Source of the DNA: Myxococcales bacterium
GTDB taxonomy: Bacteria > Myxococcota_A > Polyangia > Fen-1088
DNA length: 52,999 nt
Reading direction: 5' to 3'
Assembly (NCBI GenBank): GCA_003142855.1
Contig: PLNW01000118.1
Location: 1 to 52,999, forward strand
The notes beneath the pieces are model-generated. The model saw nothing but the letters and a program-made list of their open reading frames with translations, was not told the origin of the DNA and ran no database searches. Below, in pieces: positions 27,334 through 37,069 of the stretch. A program made the translations under genes and the position numbers. Every line of letters starts with the position of its first letter. Position 1 is the stretch's first letter.

Positions 27334-28538
27334 AAATGAAGCGGGGTCTTGGCGATGGCAAGAGTCTTCAAGCCGGTGATCACGCTGCGGGCTAGAAGCA
27401 AGACTTCGTCGACGGTCAATGCGCGCTTCTCGCGGCCGGCCAGCTCACGTATGCGGTCGAGGAGTTGTGCGGCCACAGGACGTTCCAGGTGGACTCCGTG
27501 CCGGCGCAGAACCGCCATGACCGCCCAGGTGCCAGAATGCTTGCCCACCACGAACTCGGGCGTGGCCTGGCCCACGTCAGCAGGATGGATCAGCTCGAAA
27601 CTGTCGCGGTCCTTTTCCATGGCCGCACAGTGAATGCCCGATTCGTGCAGAAAACTGGCCGCGCCGGTCACGGGCTTGGCCGCAGGAATTGGCCGGCGAG
27701 ATGCCTCCGCAACCATGCGCCCCAGCAGGGTCAGGCGGTGCGGGTCTACTCCTGGGTCGAGTCCCAGCGTCAGGCGCGCAGCCATGACTACTTCGTCGAG
27801 GCTTGCGTTGCCCGCGCGCTCGCCCAGACCGTTGACCGTGACGTCGGCCGAGCCTGCGCCACCTGCCAGGGCCGCCACTGTGTTGGCCGTAGCCATGCCC
27901 AGATCGTCGTGGGCATGAAACCCAATGACCGGTCCGTGGGCGCGTGCCACCACATGCGCCACCAGACGCTTGGCCTGCAAGGGATTGAGCAGGCCTACGG
28001 TGTCAGCCAGACGAATGCGATCCACGTTCGCTGCGCAGGCCGCGTCCACGAAGCCGTCGAGAAAGTTACGGGTGGCGCGACTGGCATCCTGGGCTGCAAC
28101 CGAAACGAAGGTGAAGTGTGCGCGCGCTCGTTGAGTGAGCTGACACACGAGTTCCAATATCTGTTGCGCTCCCCCACCGAGGCTGCGCCATTGCACCGGC
28201 GAGGCGGGAAAACTGATGTGCACCCCATCCACAAGGCACTGCTCGGCTGCTTCCAGATCGCGCAGGTCGGCTCGGCACCACACCGAAAGACGGGCGCGCA
28301 GGCCGAGTGCGGCTACCGCGTTGATGTCGTCGATCTCGGGCTGACCCATGGCCGGGGTGCCGACTTCGATTTCGGGCAGCCCGGCGTCAGAAAGGGCGCT
28401 GGCGATGCGCAGCTTTTCCGCGCGCGAAAACACCACACCCGCTGCTTGTTCGCCGTCGCGCAAAGTGGTGTCGATCAGCCATAGATCGGCGCGGCGGCGA
28501 TCGCGGGATGTGCTATCGGCGGGCGGAAGAGATTTCAC
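27330..28538 (-). CDS. nifV: Homocitrate synthase
   Basis: A 402-residue enzyme of the DRE-TIM metallolyase family that condenses acetyl-CoA and 2-oxoglutarate to homocitrate, the organic ligand of FeMo-co. The N-terminal signature is [17 protein letters not shown]; metal and substrate residues appear in [19 protein letters not shown] and [17 protein letters not shown] chose GTG 28538, preceded by AAGGGG at a good distance; a GTG at 28568 that overlaps nifB is the alternative. Being between nifB and the GNAT gene supports nifV over leuA or lysine-pathway homologues. Confidence 0.92.
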   Translation of the reverse strand: MKSLPPADSTSRDRRRADLWLIDTTLRDGEQAAGVVFSRAEKLRIASALSDAGLPEIEVGTPAMGQPEIDDINAVAALGLRARLSVWCRADLRDLEAAEQCLVDGVHISFPASPVQWRSLGGGAQQILELVCQLTQRARAHFTFVSVAAQDASRATRNFLDGFVDAACAANVDRIRLADTVGLLNPLQAKRLVAHVVARAHGPVIGFHAHDDLGMATANTVAALAGGAGSADVTVNGLGERAGNASLDEVVMAARLTLGLDPGVDPHRLTLLGRMVAEASRRPIPAAKPVTGAASFLHESGIHCAAMEKDRDSFELIHPADVGQATPEFVVGKHSGTWAVMAVLRRHGVHLERPVAAQLLDRIRELAGREKRALTVDEVLLLARSVITGLKTLAIAKTPLHL

Positions 28539-28560
28539 TTTCGCTGCCCCTTCTTGTCCC

Positions 28561-29871
28561 TCATCCACAGCCTTGCCCTGTGCCTGCGCAGCCGTTGCCG
28601 CAGCCTTCGAAGCGCCGGGCCATGCGGACCGGCAGGGGCGCGTCGCGGAACATCGGCTCCAGAGCATCTTCGATCAATCCTTCGGCCTCGACCACACGCA
28701 AGCCGCTCGACTCCAAGGTTCGGCGAGGAATGGGACCAACACCAGCAACCAGCACGGCCTTGCAGTCGGCAAGACAAGCAGCCAGTTCGTGCCAGCGTTC
28801 AACTCCTCCGCCCGAAGGCGGCGCAGGCCGATTCTCGACCAGGCGAAAGCCGCGCCCTTCAGGCGCGAACACAGCGAAGCTCTCCGCCTCGCCCAAATGG
28901 CCGTTGATGAGCAACCCCTCGCGCGTGGCCACCGCGATGTTGGGACGCGCAGCAGGTGCGGCCGAAAAAGTCAGTTCGGATGCCGCACGAAGGGCAGAGA
29001 GCGACGCTTCTGCCGTGCCCTCGTTGAGCAGTCCGCAAGCGTCGGCGCGGCAACGCGAACAGTGTTCCATGAGCGGCAAGTGGGCAGCCGCCCCTGCGCG
29101 GACGCGGGCAACCACTGCCGGATCCGGTGCCGGCAGATTGGCAAAGGGCGTACACGCAGCTGGAATGAGCGGCACGCAGTTGAACAAGTGCGCTCCTCGG
29201 CGTTTCACTTCCGCGGCGATGTCCGGGATCTGTCCGTCGTTGACGCCCGGGATGAGAATGGAGTTCACCTTGATCAGGATGCCGGTGCCGCGCAGAGCCT
29301 CCAGCGCAGCCAGCTGCCTCTGCAACAGTAGTGCCGCGCCGGCCTCCCCACGGAGCACACGCTCGCCGTCGCGGACCCAGGCGTAGATGCGCGCTCCGGT
29401 GGCAGGATCCAGGGTGTTGATGGTGATGGTCAGGTGGCTCAGCCGCAGGCTCTGCAACTCGGCTGCGTGCTCGGCCAAAGCAAGACCGTTGCTGGCCAGG
29501 CAAAGCAGCAGGTTGGGGTGGTGCGCGCGCACCAGGCGCAGCGTCTCCAGAGTGGCGTCTGGGTTGGCCATGGGATCGCCGGGACCCGCGATGCCGACCA
29601 CGGCCACATCCTGGCGCCGCGCTACCAACCCATCGAGATACGCCGCTGCTTGCCTGGGCGAGAGCACGACGCTGGTCACGCCAGGACGACTTTCATTGGT
29701 GCAATCGAAGCGCCGGTCGCAGAAATTGCACGAGACGTTGCACGCCGGAGCAACCGGCAGGTGCACGCGCGCCCAACGCGCCCGCGCCTTGGGGTCGAAG
29801 CAAGGATGGCGGGCAAGCTCGGGACGCGCGGCGTGCTCGGGATGCTTGCGTATGACGGTAAGGGTACTCAT
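28561..29871 (-). CDS. nifB: FeMo-cofactor core synthase (radical SAM)
   Basis: A 436-residue protein. The radical-SAM domain (about 25-285) carries [14 protein letters not shown], where the CxxxCxxC motif binds the SAM cluster; further cysteines ([12 protein letters not shown]) bind accessory clusters. A NifX-like domain follows (about 300-405: [25 protein letters not shown]). It fuses two 4Fe clusters with a carbide to make NifB-co (L-cluster). A sigma-54 promoter lies 40 bp upstream. The C-terminus ends in a Cys/Gly-rich tail ([16 protein letters not shown]). Confidence 0.96.
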   Translation of the reverse strand: MSTLTVIRKHPEHAARPELARHPCFDPKARARWARVHLPVAPACNVSCNFCDRRFDCTNESRPGVTSVVLSPRQAAAYLDGLVARRQDVAVVGIAGPGDPMANPDATLETLRLVRAHHPNLLLCLASNGLALAEHAAELQSLRLSHLTITINTLDPATGARIYAWVRDGERVLRGEAGAALLLQRQLAALEALRGTGILIKVNSILIPGVNDGQIPDIAAEVKRRGAHLFNCVPLIPAACTPFANLPAPDPAVVARVRAGAAAHLPLMEHCSRCRADACGLLNEGTAEASLSALRAASELTFSAAPAARPNIAVATREGLLINGHLGEAESFAVFAPEGRGFRLVENRPAPPSGGGVERWHELAACLADCKAVLVAGVGPIPRRTLESSGLRVVEAEGLIEDALEPMFRDAPLPVRMARRFEGCGNGCAGTGQGCG

Positions 29872-29910
29872 GGCGTCGCGGAGGCGCGGGCTGGTTTGCT
29901 ATGGAACTAC

Positions 29911-29927
29911 TGCAAGTTGTTGGCCAA
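29911..29927 (-). promoter_or_regulatory. Sigma-54 promoter of nifB-nifV-GNAT
   Basis: On the minus strand the sequence TTGGCCAACAACTTGCA has the -24 GG and -12 GC elements with the required 10-bp gap, close to the consensus TGGCAC-N5-TTGC. It lies 40 bp before the nifB start, as expected for a NifA-activated gene. Confidence 0.8.
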
Positions 29928-29990
29928 GGACGATTGCCCGTCGTCGGTGGCAAAATTGACCTCGCGCGCGGCCATGGCGGACGTGGCCCG

Positions 29991-30033
29991 ACATTCGCGT
30001 AGGATTCGGACTGATCGGACTACCGCCGCGTAG
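29991..30033 (+). promoter_or_regulatory. Conserved 43-bp element upstream of the nifB promoter
   Basis: The first 15 bases (ACATTCGCGTAGGAT) are identical to a stretch upstream of nifH (39574-39588). The alignment continues without gaps to a second block, ACCGCCGCGTAG, 31 bp further. It lies about 65 bp upstream of the sigma-54 promoter, where an activator site is expected, but it is not the classical TGT-N10-ACA NifA site. Confidence 0.65.
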
Positions 30034-30060
30034 CTCTGGCAGGTAGCGCAGCCGGTCGCC

Positions 30061-30846
30061 TCACAGAACCGTGCGCACGCGGTATTCGCCGCCGATGACC
30101 AGGTATTCTTCCTCGCCTTTCAGGATGCTTTCGGGCAACAAACCGCTGAAGAAGAAGACCTTCACCAAGGGCACACGCACCCGCCAAACGGTGGAGCCGA
30201 ATTCAAAGGCCCGTTCCTCGTCCGGTATGAATGAACACAGGTTGTTCAGGCGGACGATGCGTTCGCGCCGATCGATGATGCTGACTGCGTGATAATCATT
30301 GGGATCGCAAGTGCCACGATAGAGTTGGAACCAGCGCTCGCCAGGATACCGTCGCGCCAACTCGTATTGGCAGAACGCATACAGAACGTCGAGCTGCGAA
30401 TTGATGGCGTTGGTGCGCTCGCTGCCCTTCATGCGATCGGTGGCAAAGGCCATCTGGTCCTCCGCGTTGCCTTCGCGCAACTTGCCGCGATGGAAAGTCG
30501 GCGGAATCCCCATGCGGCTTTCCACCCACGCCTTGAGCACCGCTGCTTCGACGGAGTTGGAGTCCACGCCCCAGCCGCGCAGGAAGCGCAGGTAGCTATT
30601 GCGTAGGCTTCTGCGCGCGTTGTGCGTGTCGGCACCATCCCACTGGTGCAGGAGAAATTTCACTGACATGTATTCGTTGAACACCCGCGCGCGTTCCGTC
30701 ACATCTTCGATGGCGTCAAGCTTTTCGAAGAGGAATCGATTGGACTGCCGCACGCCCTGGATCTCGAATTGGCGTGGCGCTTCGTTGAATTCCAGGCTGC
30801 CGAGGAGCCAGGCCGGCAGATCGCACAGATTCCAGGTGTGTCGCAT
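30061..30846 (-). CDS. draT: NAD+-dinitrogen-reductase ADP-ribosyltransferase
   Basis: A 261-residue DraT that transfers ADP-ribose from NAD+ to an arginine of NifH (Arg99 here), turning nitrogenase off when ammonium appears or energy falls. Family stretches include NLCDLPAWLLGSLEFNEAP, VKFLLHQWDGADTHNARRSLRNSYLRFLRGWGVDSNSVEAAVLKAWVESRMGI and FQLYRGTCDPNDY. The start codon directly abuts the draG stop. It is the last gene of the nifH operon, in the order draG-draT, the reverse of the classical draT-draG arrangement. Confidence 0.94.
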   Translation of the reverse strand: MRHTWNLCDLPAWLLGSLEFNEAPRQFEIQGVRQSNRFLFEKLDAIEDVTERARVFNEYMSVKFLLHQWDGADTHNARRSLRNSYLRFLRGWGVDSNSVEAAVLKAWVESRMGIPPTFHRGKLREGNAEDQMAFATDRMKGSERTNAINSQLDVLYAFCQYELARRYPGERWFQLYRGTCDPNDYHAVSIIDRRERIVRLNNLCSFIPDEERAFEFGSTVWRVRVPLVKVFFFSGLLPESILKGEEEYLVIGGEYRVRTVL

Positions 30847-31779
30847 TCACATCACCACGGGCTGACGGTGTCCAAGGGGCGAGCGTTCGAACAGATGGCC
30901 CGAAAGATCCTGAATTTCACGCACCAGGGCCGGGGCGAGTTTGGCGACCCAGTGCCGGGGAACCTGCTCCAGCCCATAATAGGCGCCAGCGATGGCGCCG
31001 GCAATGGCGCCAGTCGTGTCGGCGTCGCCGCCTTGGTTGACGGTGGCCACCAGGCACTCCTCGAAACTGTTCGTGGACAAGAAATGGTGAAGCACGGTCT
31101 GCATCGTGTCGACCACATACGCGGTGGAGAGTCCGCGATAGGGCGAGATGCGGAAGGTGGGGAATTGCACGATCACGTCGTCCACTTCGCGCCGCAAGCG
31201 TTCGCGCGGCTGGCCGGTGCACCCCATGTGAATGAGCCGGCCGACGAGCACGCAGGCGGCGTCGGACAGAGGATGATTGTGCGTGATGTGGCCCTGCTCC
31301 ACCGCCCAGCGTTCAAGCAAGCGGCTGTCGGCCAGGGTGGCCAGTGCCACCGGCGCCACGCGCATGGCTGCGCCGTTGCCGGCATCGCCTTCATTGAAGG
31401 GACCGGTCAGGGTTCCGTGGTTGATGTAGCGGGCGATGCCGCGGCGGCAGGTGTTGCCCACGTCGACGGGCCAACTCTTGAACCAAGTTGCAAAGCGTTC
31501 TGCGATGTCGGCCGGCGACCAGCCGACGGCCGCCAAGGAACGGGCCACACACAGGGACATCTGCGTGTCGTCGGTGACCTCGCCTGGTTTCAGCTTGAGC
31601 CAGCCGCCACCCACGATCTTGCGAAGCACTCCGTACTGCGCGCGGATTTCGGACTGCGTGCAGAACTCGACGGTGGCGCCGAGTGCATCGCCCAGCGCTG
31701 AGCCAAGCAGAGTTGCGTAGGCGCGCCCCCGCACGTCAGCCAGAGCGGCGGGGGAGGTGGATGCTCCGGTGGACGGCAC
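30847..31779 (-). CDS. draG: ADP-ribosyl-[dinitrogen reductase] hydrolase
   Basis: A 310-residue enzyme of the ADP-ribosylglycohydrolase family that removes ADP-ribose from NifH and restores activity. Metal-binding acidic motifs are visible: LGSALGDALGATVEF, EVTDDTQMSLCVA and NQGGDADTTGAIAGAIAGAYYG. It begins 9 bp after nifN and is immediately followed by draT, so on/off enzymes and their target are produced from one transcript. In other bacteria its membrane recruitment depends on GlnK/AmtB; the unusual GlnK here may change this. Confidence 0.94.
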   Translation of the reverse strand: MPSTGASTSPAALADVRGRAYATLLGSALGDALGATVEFCTQSEIRAQYGVLRKIVGGGWLKLKPGEVTDDTQMSLCVARSLAAVGWSPADIAERFATWFKSWPVDVGNTCRRGIARYINHGTLTGPFNEGDAGNGAAMRVAPVALATLADSRLLERWAVEQGHITHNHPLSDAACVLVGRLIHMGCTGQPRERLRREVDDVIVQFPTFRISPYRGLSTAYVVDTMQTVLHHFLSTNSFEECLVATVNQGGDADTTGAIAGAIAGAYYGLEQVPRHWVAKLAPALVREIQDLSGHLFERSPLGHRQPVVM

Positions 31780-31788
31780 CGGCGTGCC

Positions 31789-33162
31789 TCACAGATAGGA
31801 GAAGCCCACCGGCGAGGCATCCTGCTGGCGTTGCAGGAGTGCGTTCACCAGTTCATCGAAAAGCCGCGTGGTGCCCCGGTAGCCGACGTGCAGAATGCGG
31901 CCAGCGCCGAGGCGATCGTGTATTGGAAATCCGATGCGCAGCAGGGGAATACCGAGCGCGTGCGCCATCCGGTAGCCCTTGCTGCTGCCCATGAGCAGAT
32001 CCGGCTTGTGGCGTTCGCAAGCGGCTCCGATCGATTCGAAGTCGGTGTCGTCGAGAACCTCGTCCACCGAGCCAGCGGGCAGGGCAGCCAGGGCCTCTGG
32101 CAGGGCACGGTTGCGCGCTCCGGTTGCGCAGAACACGGGGCGGGCGCCGATTTCGAGCAGGAATCCAGCCAGCGCAGCCACGAACTCCGGATCGCCGTAC
32201 AGGCCCACGCGCGCACCGAAGACATACTTGTGTCCGTCGGCGTAGGCGTCGAGCAGCCGACCGCGTTCCCCGAGCAGCCACGCCGGCCGGCCCGCGCCCG
32301 TCATGTCGGCTAGGGATTCGATCATGGCGTCAGTGGCGCGCACCCCGATGGGCAAGCCCAGAACACGAGCGGGCGCTCCGCGTTCTGCCAGCAGCCTACT
32401 GGCGCGCGGGGCGCGGCCGGTCAGTGTCAGGTCGATGCTGCCCAGTGCGCGAGGCATGGATGCGATGTCGACCGCGCGGGTTCCGCCATCGGGCAAGGCG
32501 CGATATTGATCCAAGATCACTCCATCCAGCCGATCCGCATAGTCGGGGAGCACAGTGGCGGCCACCGCGAACCCGTCGACAATTTCACGGAGGTGGCGCA
32601 GATCCGCTGGCGACACCAGCGGCGGCAGCAAGTTCACCGCGCGCAGAGGTGTGCCCTGGTCGCAGGCCAGCGACTTGACCAGGGCGTACACCATGGAATG
32701 GAACCCCTCGACGTGGCCGTCCTTGTAGCTGGGCGTGGCGGCGTGAACCAGGGGCAAGGCGCTACCGGTGCGAGTGCGATAGCGGGTCAGCAGCAGCGGC
32801 ACATCGTCGCCGATGGTCTCGGCCAGGCAGGTGGTGGCCACGGTCACCAGTTCCGGGCGATACTGTTTCAGCACGTTGTCGAGAGCCCGGCCCAGGTTGT
32901 CCTCGCCACCGAAGACCGTCTGCGCCTCGCCAAAGCTGCTGGACGCCACGTCCATGGGCTCGCGAAAATGGCTGATGAGGTAGCGACGAATGTAGGTCGC
33001 GCAACCCTGCGCCCCGTGCAGCAGGGGAATCGCGCCGCGCACGCCCGCTGTGGCCAGGGCCGCTCCCAGTGGCGCGCACAGGGTGCAAGGGTTGACCGTA
33101 GCATCGGGCTTGGCCGAGCTGTGCACGCTCGGTGCAGTCGTCTTGACGGCGGCGCAGCTCAT
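31789..33162 (-). CDS. nifN: FeMo-co scaffold protein, beta subunit
   Basis: A 457-residue NifK homologue that, with NifE, forms the scaffold on which NifB-co matures into FeMo-co. Conserved cysteine regions are NPCTLCAPLGAALATAGV, LLHGAQGCATYIRRYL and TTCLAETIGDD. The C-terminal part contains GSSKGYRMAHALGIPLLRIGFPIHDRLG. The ATG overlaps the nifE stop by 4 bp. Context between nifE and draG fits. Confidence 0.93.
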   Translation of the reverse strand: MSCAAVKTTAPSVHSSAKPDATVNPCTLCAPLGAALATAGVRGAIPLLHGAQGCATYIRRYLISHFREPMDVASSSFGEAQTVFGGEDNLGRALDNVLKQYRPELVTVATTCLAETIGDDVPLLLTRYRTRTGSALPLVHAATPSYKDGHVEGFHSMVYALVKSLACDQGTPLRAVNLLPPLVSPADLRHLREIVDGFAVAATVLPDYADRLDGVILDQYRALPDGGTRAVDIASMPRALGSIDLTLTGRAPRASRLLAERGAPARVLGLPIGVRATDAMIESLADMTGAGRPAWLLGERGRLLDAYADGHKYVFGARVGLYGDPEFVAALAGFLLEIGARPVFCATGARNRALPEALAALPAGSVDEVLDDTDFESIGAACERHKPDLLMGSSKGYRMAHALGIPLLRIGFPIHDRLGAGRILHVGYRGTTRLFDELVNALLQRQQDASPVGFSYL

Positions 33163-34535
33163 CGCTTGTCTCCCATTGGCATTGCGGCGGTTCGCATCCG
33201 GCGCGGCATAAGGTTCCAGATTGGGCTGGTGGCCGTGGCACGCACCTCGCGAGCAAAGGCCAGTGCACCGTCGAATCCCGCCAGCGCGATCTTGCGCTCG
33301 TGGTTATGGTCGCAAAAGCCAATGCCCAGTTTGTAGGCGATGGGGCGTTCTTTCACGCCGCCGATGAAGACGTCGACGTCCTGCTCGACGAGAAACGACG
33401 CCAACTCAAGCGGATTGGTGTCGTCCACGATGACCGTGTGTTCGTCGCACACGGCTTGCAGTTCTTCGTACTCTTCTTTGCTGCCGGTCTGGGTTCCTGC
33501 CAGCACCACCGACACGCCCAGTTGGCGAAGCGCCCGCACCAGCGAAAACGCCTTGAAAGCCCCGCCCACGTACAGCCCCGCGCGCTTGCCCGCCAGATCC
33601 TGCTTGCAGACGCGCAGCTCGGGCAACACGCGCGAGATCTCGCGGCTGACCAGGGCACGAGCCCCTTCCATGATCTCCGGGCTGTTCATGTGCTCGGCCG
33701 TGCGATAGAGCGCGTCCGCCGTGTCCTCGATGCCGAAGAAAGACACGCGAATGAAGGGAATGCCGTAGCGTTCCTGCATGGCTTTCGCGAGCGGGGTCAT
33801 GGAGCCCGCACATTGCACGACGTTCAGGCGGGCGCCGTGAGCGCGGCGGATCTCGTCGACGCGGCCATCGCCAGTCAGCACGGAAACCACCTCGACGCCC
33901 ATTTCTTCGAAGTACTTGCGAATGATCCAGCTTTCGCCAGCCACGTTGAAATCGCCAAGCAGATTGATTGACTGCGGTGTCACGGCCGTCGTGTCGCCCG
34001 TGCCTATCAGGGTCAGCAAGGCGCCACAGGCGGCGTTGTAGCCGTCGCGCTTGGTGCCACGGAAGCCCTCGGCCAGCACGGGAATCACTGGGATCCCGAC
34101 GTCAGCCTCGACCCGTTTGCACACCGCCGGCACGTCGTCGCCGATCACGCCCACGATGCAGGTTCCGTAGACGAAAGCGGCGCGGGGCGCGTGCTGGGCG
34201 ATGAGCCGACGCAGGGACGCTTCCAGGCGTTGCTCGCCGCCGAAGACCACTTCGCGCTCGCGCATGTCCGTGGAACAGCTGATGCGATGAAGTTCCGGCC
34301 CCGAGGACAGGGCGCCCCGGATGTCCCAGGTGTAGGCCGCGCAGCCCACCGGGCCGTGCACCAGATGAAGCGCGTCCGCGATGGGATAGAGCACGACCCG
34401 GGATCCGCAGAAGGTGCAGGCGCGCTGACTGACCGAGCCGGCTGCGCTGGCCTTGTTGCAATCGAGCGCGACCACGCCGCCGCGATTGTTGCGCACGACC
34501 TGGGCGCGGCGTTCCTTCAGCAGATCGAAACTCAT
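33159..34535 (-). CDS. nifE: FeMo-co scaffold protein, alpha subunit
   Basis: A 458-residue NifD homologue of the NifEN scaffold. It has RACTFCGSRVVLYPIADALHLVHGPVGCAAYTWD, GTCIVGVIGDDVPAV and GVKERPIAYKLGIGFCDHNHE. Cysteines in these motifs bind the permanent 4Fe-4S cluster and the transient cofactor. It starts 3 bp after nifW and overlaps nifN, so NifE and NifN should be made in equal amounts. Confidence 0.94.
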   Translation of the reverse strand: MSFDLLKERRAQVVRNNRGGVVALDCNKASAAGSVSQRACTFCGSRVVLYPIADALHLVHGPVGCAAYTWDIRGALSSGPELHRISCSTDMREREVVFGGEQRLEASLRRLIAQHAPRAAFVYGTCIVGVIGDDVPAVCKRVEADVGIPVIPVLAEGFRGTKRDGYNAACGALLTLIGTGDTTAVTPQSINLLGDFNVAGESWIIRKYFEEMGVEVVSVLTGDGRVDEIRRAHGARLNVVQCAGSMTPLAKAMQERYGIPFIRVSFFGIEDTADALYRTAEHMNSPEIMEGARALVSREISRVLPELRVCKQDLAGKRAGLYVGGAFKAFSLVRALRQLGVSVVLAGTQTGSKEEYEELQAVCDEHTVIVDDTNPLELASFLVEQDVDVFIGGVKERPIAYKLGIGFCDHNHERKIALAGFDGALAFAREVRATATSPIWNLMPRRMRTAAMPMGDKR

Positions 34536-34538
34536 CGT

Positions 34539-34853
34539 TCACGCTCCAGAAGGGCGACTGCGGATTTGCACAAGATTGCGTCCCAGACCCGGTAAGGGCG
34601 GCTCTGTCGAATGGGTCGGATTGGCGAAATGAGCGTGTGCGTCGGCCAGGGCTCGTTGGTACCGGCGTTCACGCTCGGCCTCGCTCATCGACGTGCCCTG
34701 CGTTTCCATGCGTTGCACCTCGATGCCGAAGCGCCGAAGCACGTGCAAACGGTGCACAGCCATCACCCGTGGATCGAAGGTCACCCCAAAGCGTGCGAAG
34801 ACGTCCTCCGCGCACTCGACCTGGGCCAGTTCATCCGCCAAGCGCATGACCAT
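34539..34853 (-). CDS. nifW: Nitrogenase-stabilizing protein, NifW-like
   Basis: A 104-residue protein. The segment AEDVFARFGVTFDPRVMAVHRLHVLRRFG follows the NifW pattern (FFxxFGVxYDPxVVNVNRLHILKRF) well. NifW helps to protect or mature the MoFe protein. The rest (about 45-104) is variable, with a Pro-rich end. The ATG at 34853 shares a base with the ferredoxin stop (TGATG), and the stop is 3 bp from nifE, so translation is coupled. The position between fdx and nifE is not the most common one for nifW. Confidence 0.75.
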   Translation of the reverse strand: MVMRLADELAQVECAEDVFARFGVTFDPRVMAVHRLHVLRRFGIEVQRMETQGTSMSEAERERRYQRALADAHAHFANPTHSTEPPLPGLGRNLVQIRSRPSGA

Positions 34854-35116
34854 CACATCAAAAGCGGCTCGAAGCTGAAGGCCTTCTTTGAACAGGTGCG
34901 GCCGCAGGCTTCGCAACCAATGCAGTTGTCCGGGTTCTTCACGCTGGCAAACATCTTGGCGGATTCCTCCTCGTCCACTTCTTTGGGCGCCAGCACCTCG
35001 TGGGCGCATATCTTCATGCAGCGGCCGCAGCCGATGCACTTGTTGTCGTCAACGGCCTTGACGAACCTGGGCGTCCATTCTTGCTTTCCACGAGTGATTC
35101 CAGTCAGGTAGGCCAT
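34853..35116 (-). CDS. nif-associated 2[4Fe-4S] ferredoxin
   Basis: An 87-residue ferredoxin with two cluster motifs, CIGCGRCMKIC and CIGCEACGRTC, separated by a longer loop than in clostridial ferredoxins. This matches the FdxB/ferredoxin-III type found in nif operons. It probably carries electrons to nitrogenase reductase or to cofactor assembly. The ATG at 35116 is preceded by AAAGGAGAG. It follows nifX by 16 bp and overlaps nifW. Confidence 0.9.
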   Translation of the reverse strand: MAYLTGITRGKQEWTPRFVKAVDDNKCIGCGRCMKICAHEVLAPKEVDEEESAKMFASVKNPDNCIGCEACGRTCSKKAFSFEPLLM

Positions 35117-35132
35117 GAAACTCTCCTTTCCT

Positions 35133-35528
35133 TCATGCGGGTTGGTCGAGCGAGGGATCGGGTTCAGGGGCCGCCAGGCCCATGGCCTTGCGTAGCCAGG
35201 GTGCGGGATGTCCGCGCAGAACGCCCTGCAGGCGTTGCACGATTTCAGCGACAGGCGTTTCTGCAGCCGTTTTGATGGGATGAATGTGGCGGGCCACCAG
35301 CTTGGCAGCGGCCGGCCCACCGATCTGCGCGGTACACACGATAGCGCAGTCCACGAGGAGGTTGGCGCGCGCAACGATGCGATCCTCCTGACCATCGCGG
35401 TCAGGAACAGCGCGGCCACCTAGGCACCGCGCCCTGTCCGGGGCCACTTCCCAGACGAAGAATGCCTCGCTGCTGCCGAAGTGGCAATCGACGCAGATTC
35501 CATCGCTGCTGGTGAAGGCAACTTTCAT
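35133..35528 (-). CDS. nifX: FeMo-co carrier protein NifX
   Basis: A 131-residue protein of the dinitrogenase iron-molybdenum cofactor-binding family (NifX/NifY/NafY fold), starting KVAFTSSDGICVDCHFGSSEAFFVWEV and containing CAIVCTAQIGGPAAAKLVARHIHPIK. NifX binds NifB-co and VK-cluster and passes them to or from NifEN. It starts 13 bp after nifK. The extra C-terminal 30 residues (LRGHPAPWLRKAMGL) occur in many NifX proteins. Confidence 0.88.
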   Translation of the reverse strand: MKVAFTSSDGICVDCHFGSSEAFFVWEVAPDRARCLGGRAVPDRDGQEDRIVARANLLVDCAIVCTAQIGGPAAAKLVARHIHPIKTAAETPVAEIVQRLQGVLRGHPAPWLRKAMGLAAPEPDPSLDQPA

Positions 35529-35541
35529 GGCGGACTCCTTT

Positions 35542-37011
35542 TCAGCGCATCATTTCGAAGAAGCGGTCCTCACAAGTCTCGTCCTTGATATCGATGAACT
35601 TGTTGCAGATCTCGGTCGTCATGTTGATGACGCCCTGGTAGCCGATGATGGGACGGCGGTGCAGGTTGACCCGGTCGAAGATGGGGAAGCCGAAGCGGAA
35701 GAGCGGGATCTTGGCGTCGCGCGCGGCAAACTTGCCGTGCGTGTCGCCGATGATGGCGTCCACCGGATCGGTCATCAGCAACGAGCGCAGGTGCCACAGG
35801 TCGCGGTTCATGTAGATCTTGCCGGCCTTGCCGTAGGGCGAGCCGTCGAGCAGAGCCTGCAACTCACGTTCCAGTTTCTTCGAGCCCTTGGAGCACAAGA
35901 TGTGGACCGGCGATGCCCCCATCTCAAGCAGGAAGGCGACGAACCCAAGCAGCGGGTCCGAATCGCCGTACACGGCGAACCTCTTGCCGTGCATGTATTG
36001 GTGTGCGTCGGTGATGGCATCCACGGCGCGTCCGCGCTCGGCCTTCAGCGACGCGGGCACGGGCTTGTCGAACAGCTCCGACAACTTGAGCATCAGCGCA
36101 TCGGTCCTGGCAATGCCAAGGGGCATGGGAATACTCGCGTGCACGCCGGCGTACTGTTCCTTGATCCACACCAGCGTTTTCGACGTGGCATAGGGCGCGA
36201 CGGTAAGCGTGGCCTTGCCGTTGATGGAATCGGCCGCGTCGTCAAGTGGCGTGCCGCCCGGATAGATGCGGTAGGTGCCATCATTGGGCGAGTCGAAGAC
36301 CTCGGAAATATCGGCCAGAAACGTGAAGGGAATGCCGAATTCGTGAAAAATCCGCTTGTACTCGCGGTAATTGCCGGTGTTGGCATCAAAGCCAGCCAGG
36401 AAATTCAGCTTGCCGGTGCAGCGCCCCTCGATGGCCTTGCCTTCGGTCAGGGTCTGCAAGATGGCGACGAGCATGGAATCGTAGCCGTGTACGTGCGAGC
36501 CCGTGAAAGACGGCGTATTGGCATGGGGCACGAGAAAGCCGGGCGGGACGCAATTCTTCTGGCGGGCATTCTTAATGAACGCGCTCACGTCGTCGCCGAT
36601 GATTTCCGGCATGCACGATGTGAAGACTGCGATCATCTTGGGCTTGTACAGTGCAACGGCATTCTCCAGCGCCTCGTGCAGGTTGTTCTGTCCGCCGAAC
36701 ACGGCGCCGTCTTCGCTCATGGCGGAAGACACGGCTGGCGCTGGCTCGCGGAAGTGCCGGTTGAGCGTCGATCGGTAATACGAGGCACAGCCTTGCGAGC
36801 CGTGTACCAGCGGCAGCGTTTCGGCAAACCCATGCGCACACAGCTCGGCGCCCAGAGGCTGACAGGCGTGCGCGGGATTAACCACCAGGGCCTGACGGGC
36901 GAAGTTCTTCAGTTTGTAATCTTCGGTGTTGATCCATGCCGCCACCCGTGTTTCGTCTTCAGGCGAAATGCCAGTGACCGGCTTCACTTTCAATCCCAGT
37001 TCGTTCGACAT
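35542..37011 (-). CDS. nifK: Nitrogenase MoFe protein, beta chain
   Basis: A 489-residue subunit. P-cluster cysteines lie in NPAHACQPLGAEL, VHGSQGCASYYR and FTSCMPEIIGDDV. The remaining sequence is standard, for example VHGYDSMLVAIL and the C-terminal RRPIIGYQGVINMTTEICNKF. The length is in the short group typical of aerobic and facultative diazotrophs rather than the long-insert Clostridium-like group. It starts 58 bp after nifD with a clear GGAGA ribosome site. Confidence 0.97.
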   Translation of the reverse strand: MSNELGLKVKPVTGISPEDETRVAAWINTEDYKLKNFARQALVVNPAHACQPLGAELCAHGFAETLPLVHGSQGCASYYRSTLNRHFREPAPAVSSAMSEDGAVFGGQNNLHEALENAVALYKPKMIAVFTSCMPEIIGDDVSAFIKNARQKNCVPPGFLVPHANTPSFTGSHVHGYDSMLVAILQTLTEGKAIEGRCTGKLNFLAGFDANTGNYREYKRIFHEFGIPFTFLADISEVFDSPNDGTYRIYPGGTPLDDAADSINGKATLTVAPYATSKTLVWIKEQYAGVHASIPMPLGIARTDALMLKLSELFDKPVPASLKAERGRAVDAITDAHQYMHGKRFAVYGDSDPLLGFVAFLLEMGASPVHILCSKGSKKLERELQALLDGSPYGKAGKIYMNRDLWHLRSLLMTDPVDAIIGDTHGKFAARDAKIPLFRFGFPIFDRVNLHRRPIIGYQGVINMTTEICNKFIDIKDETCEDRFFEMMR

Positions 37012-37069
37012 GCTGCTCTCCTTGGCCAGGGTCCAATCCGACCCATGACATAGGGGTTTTGATCGCGAT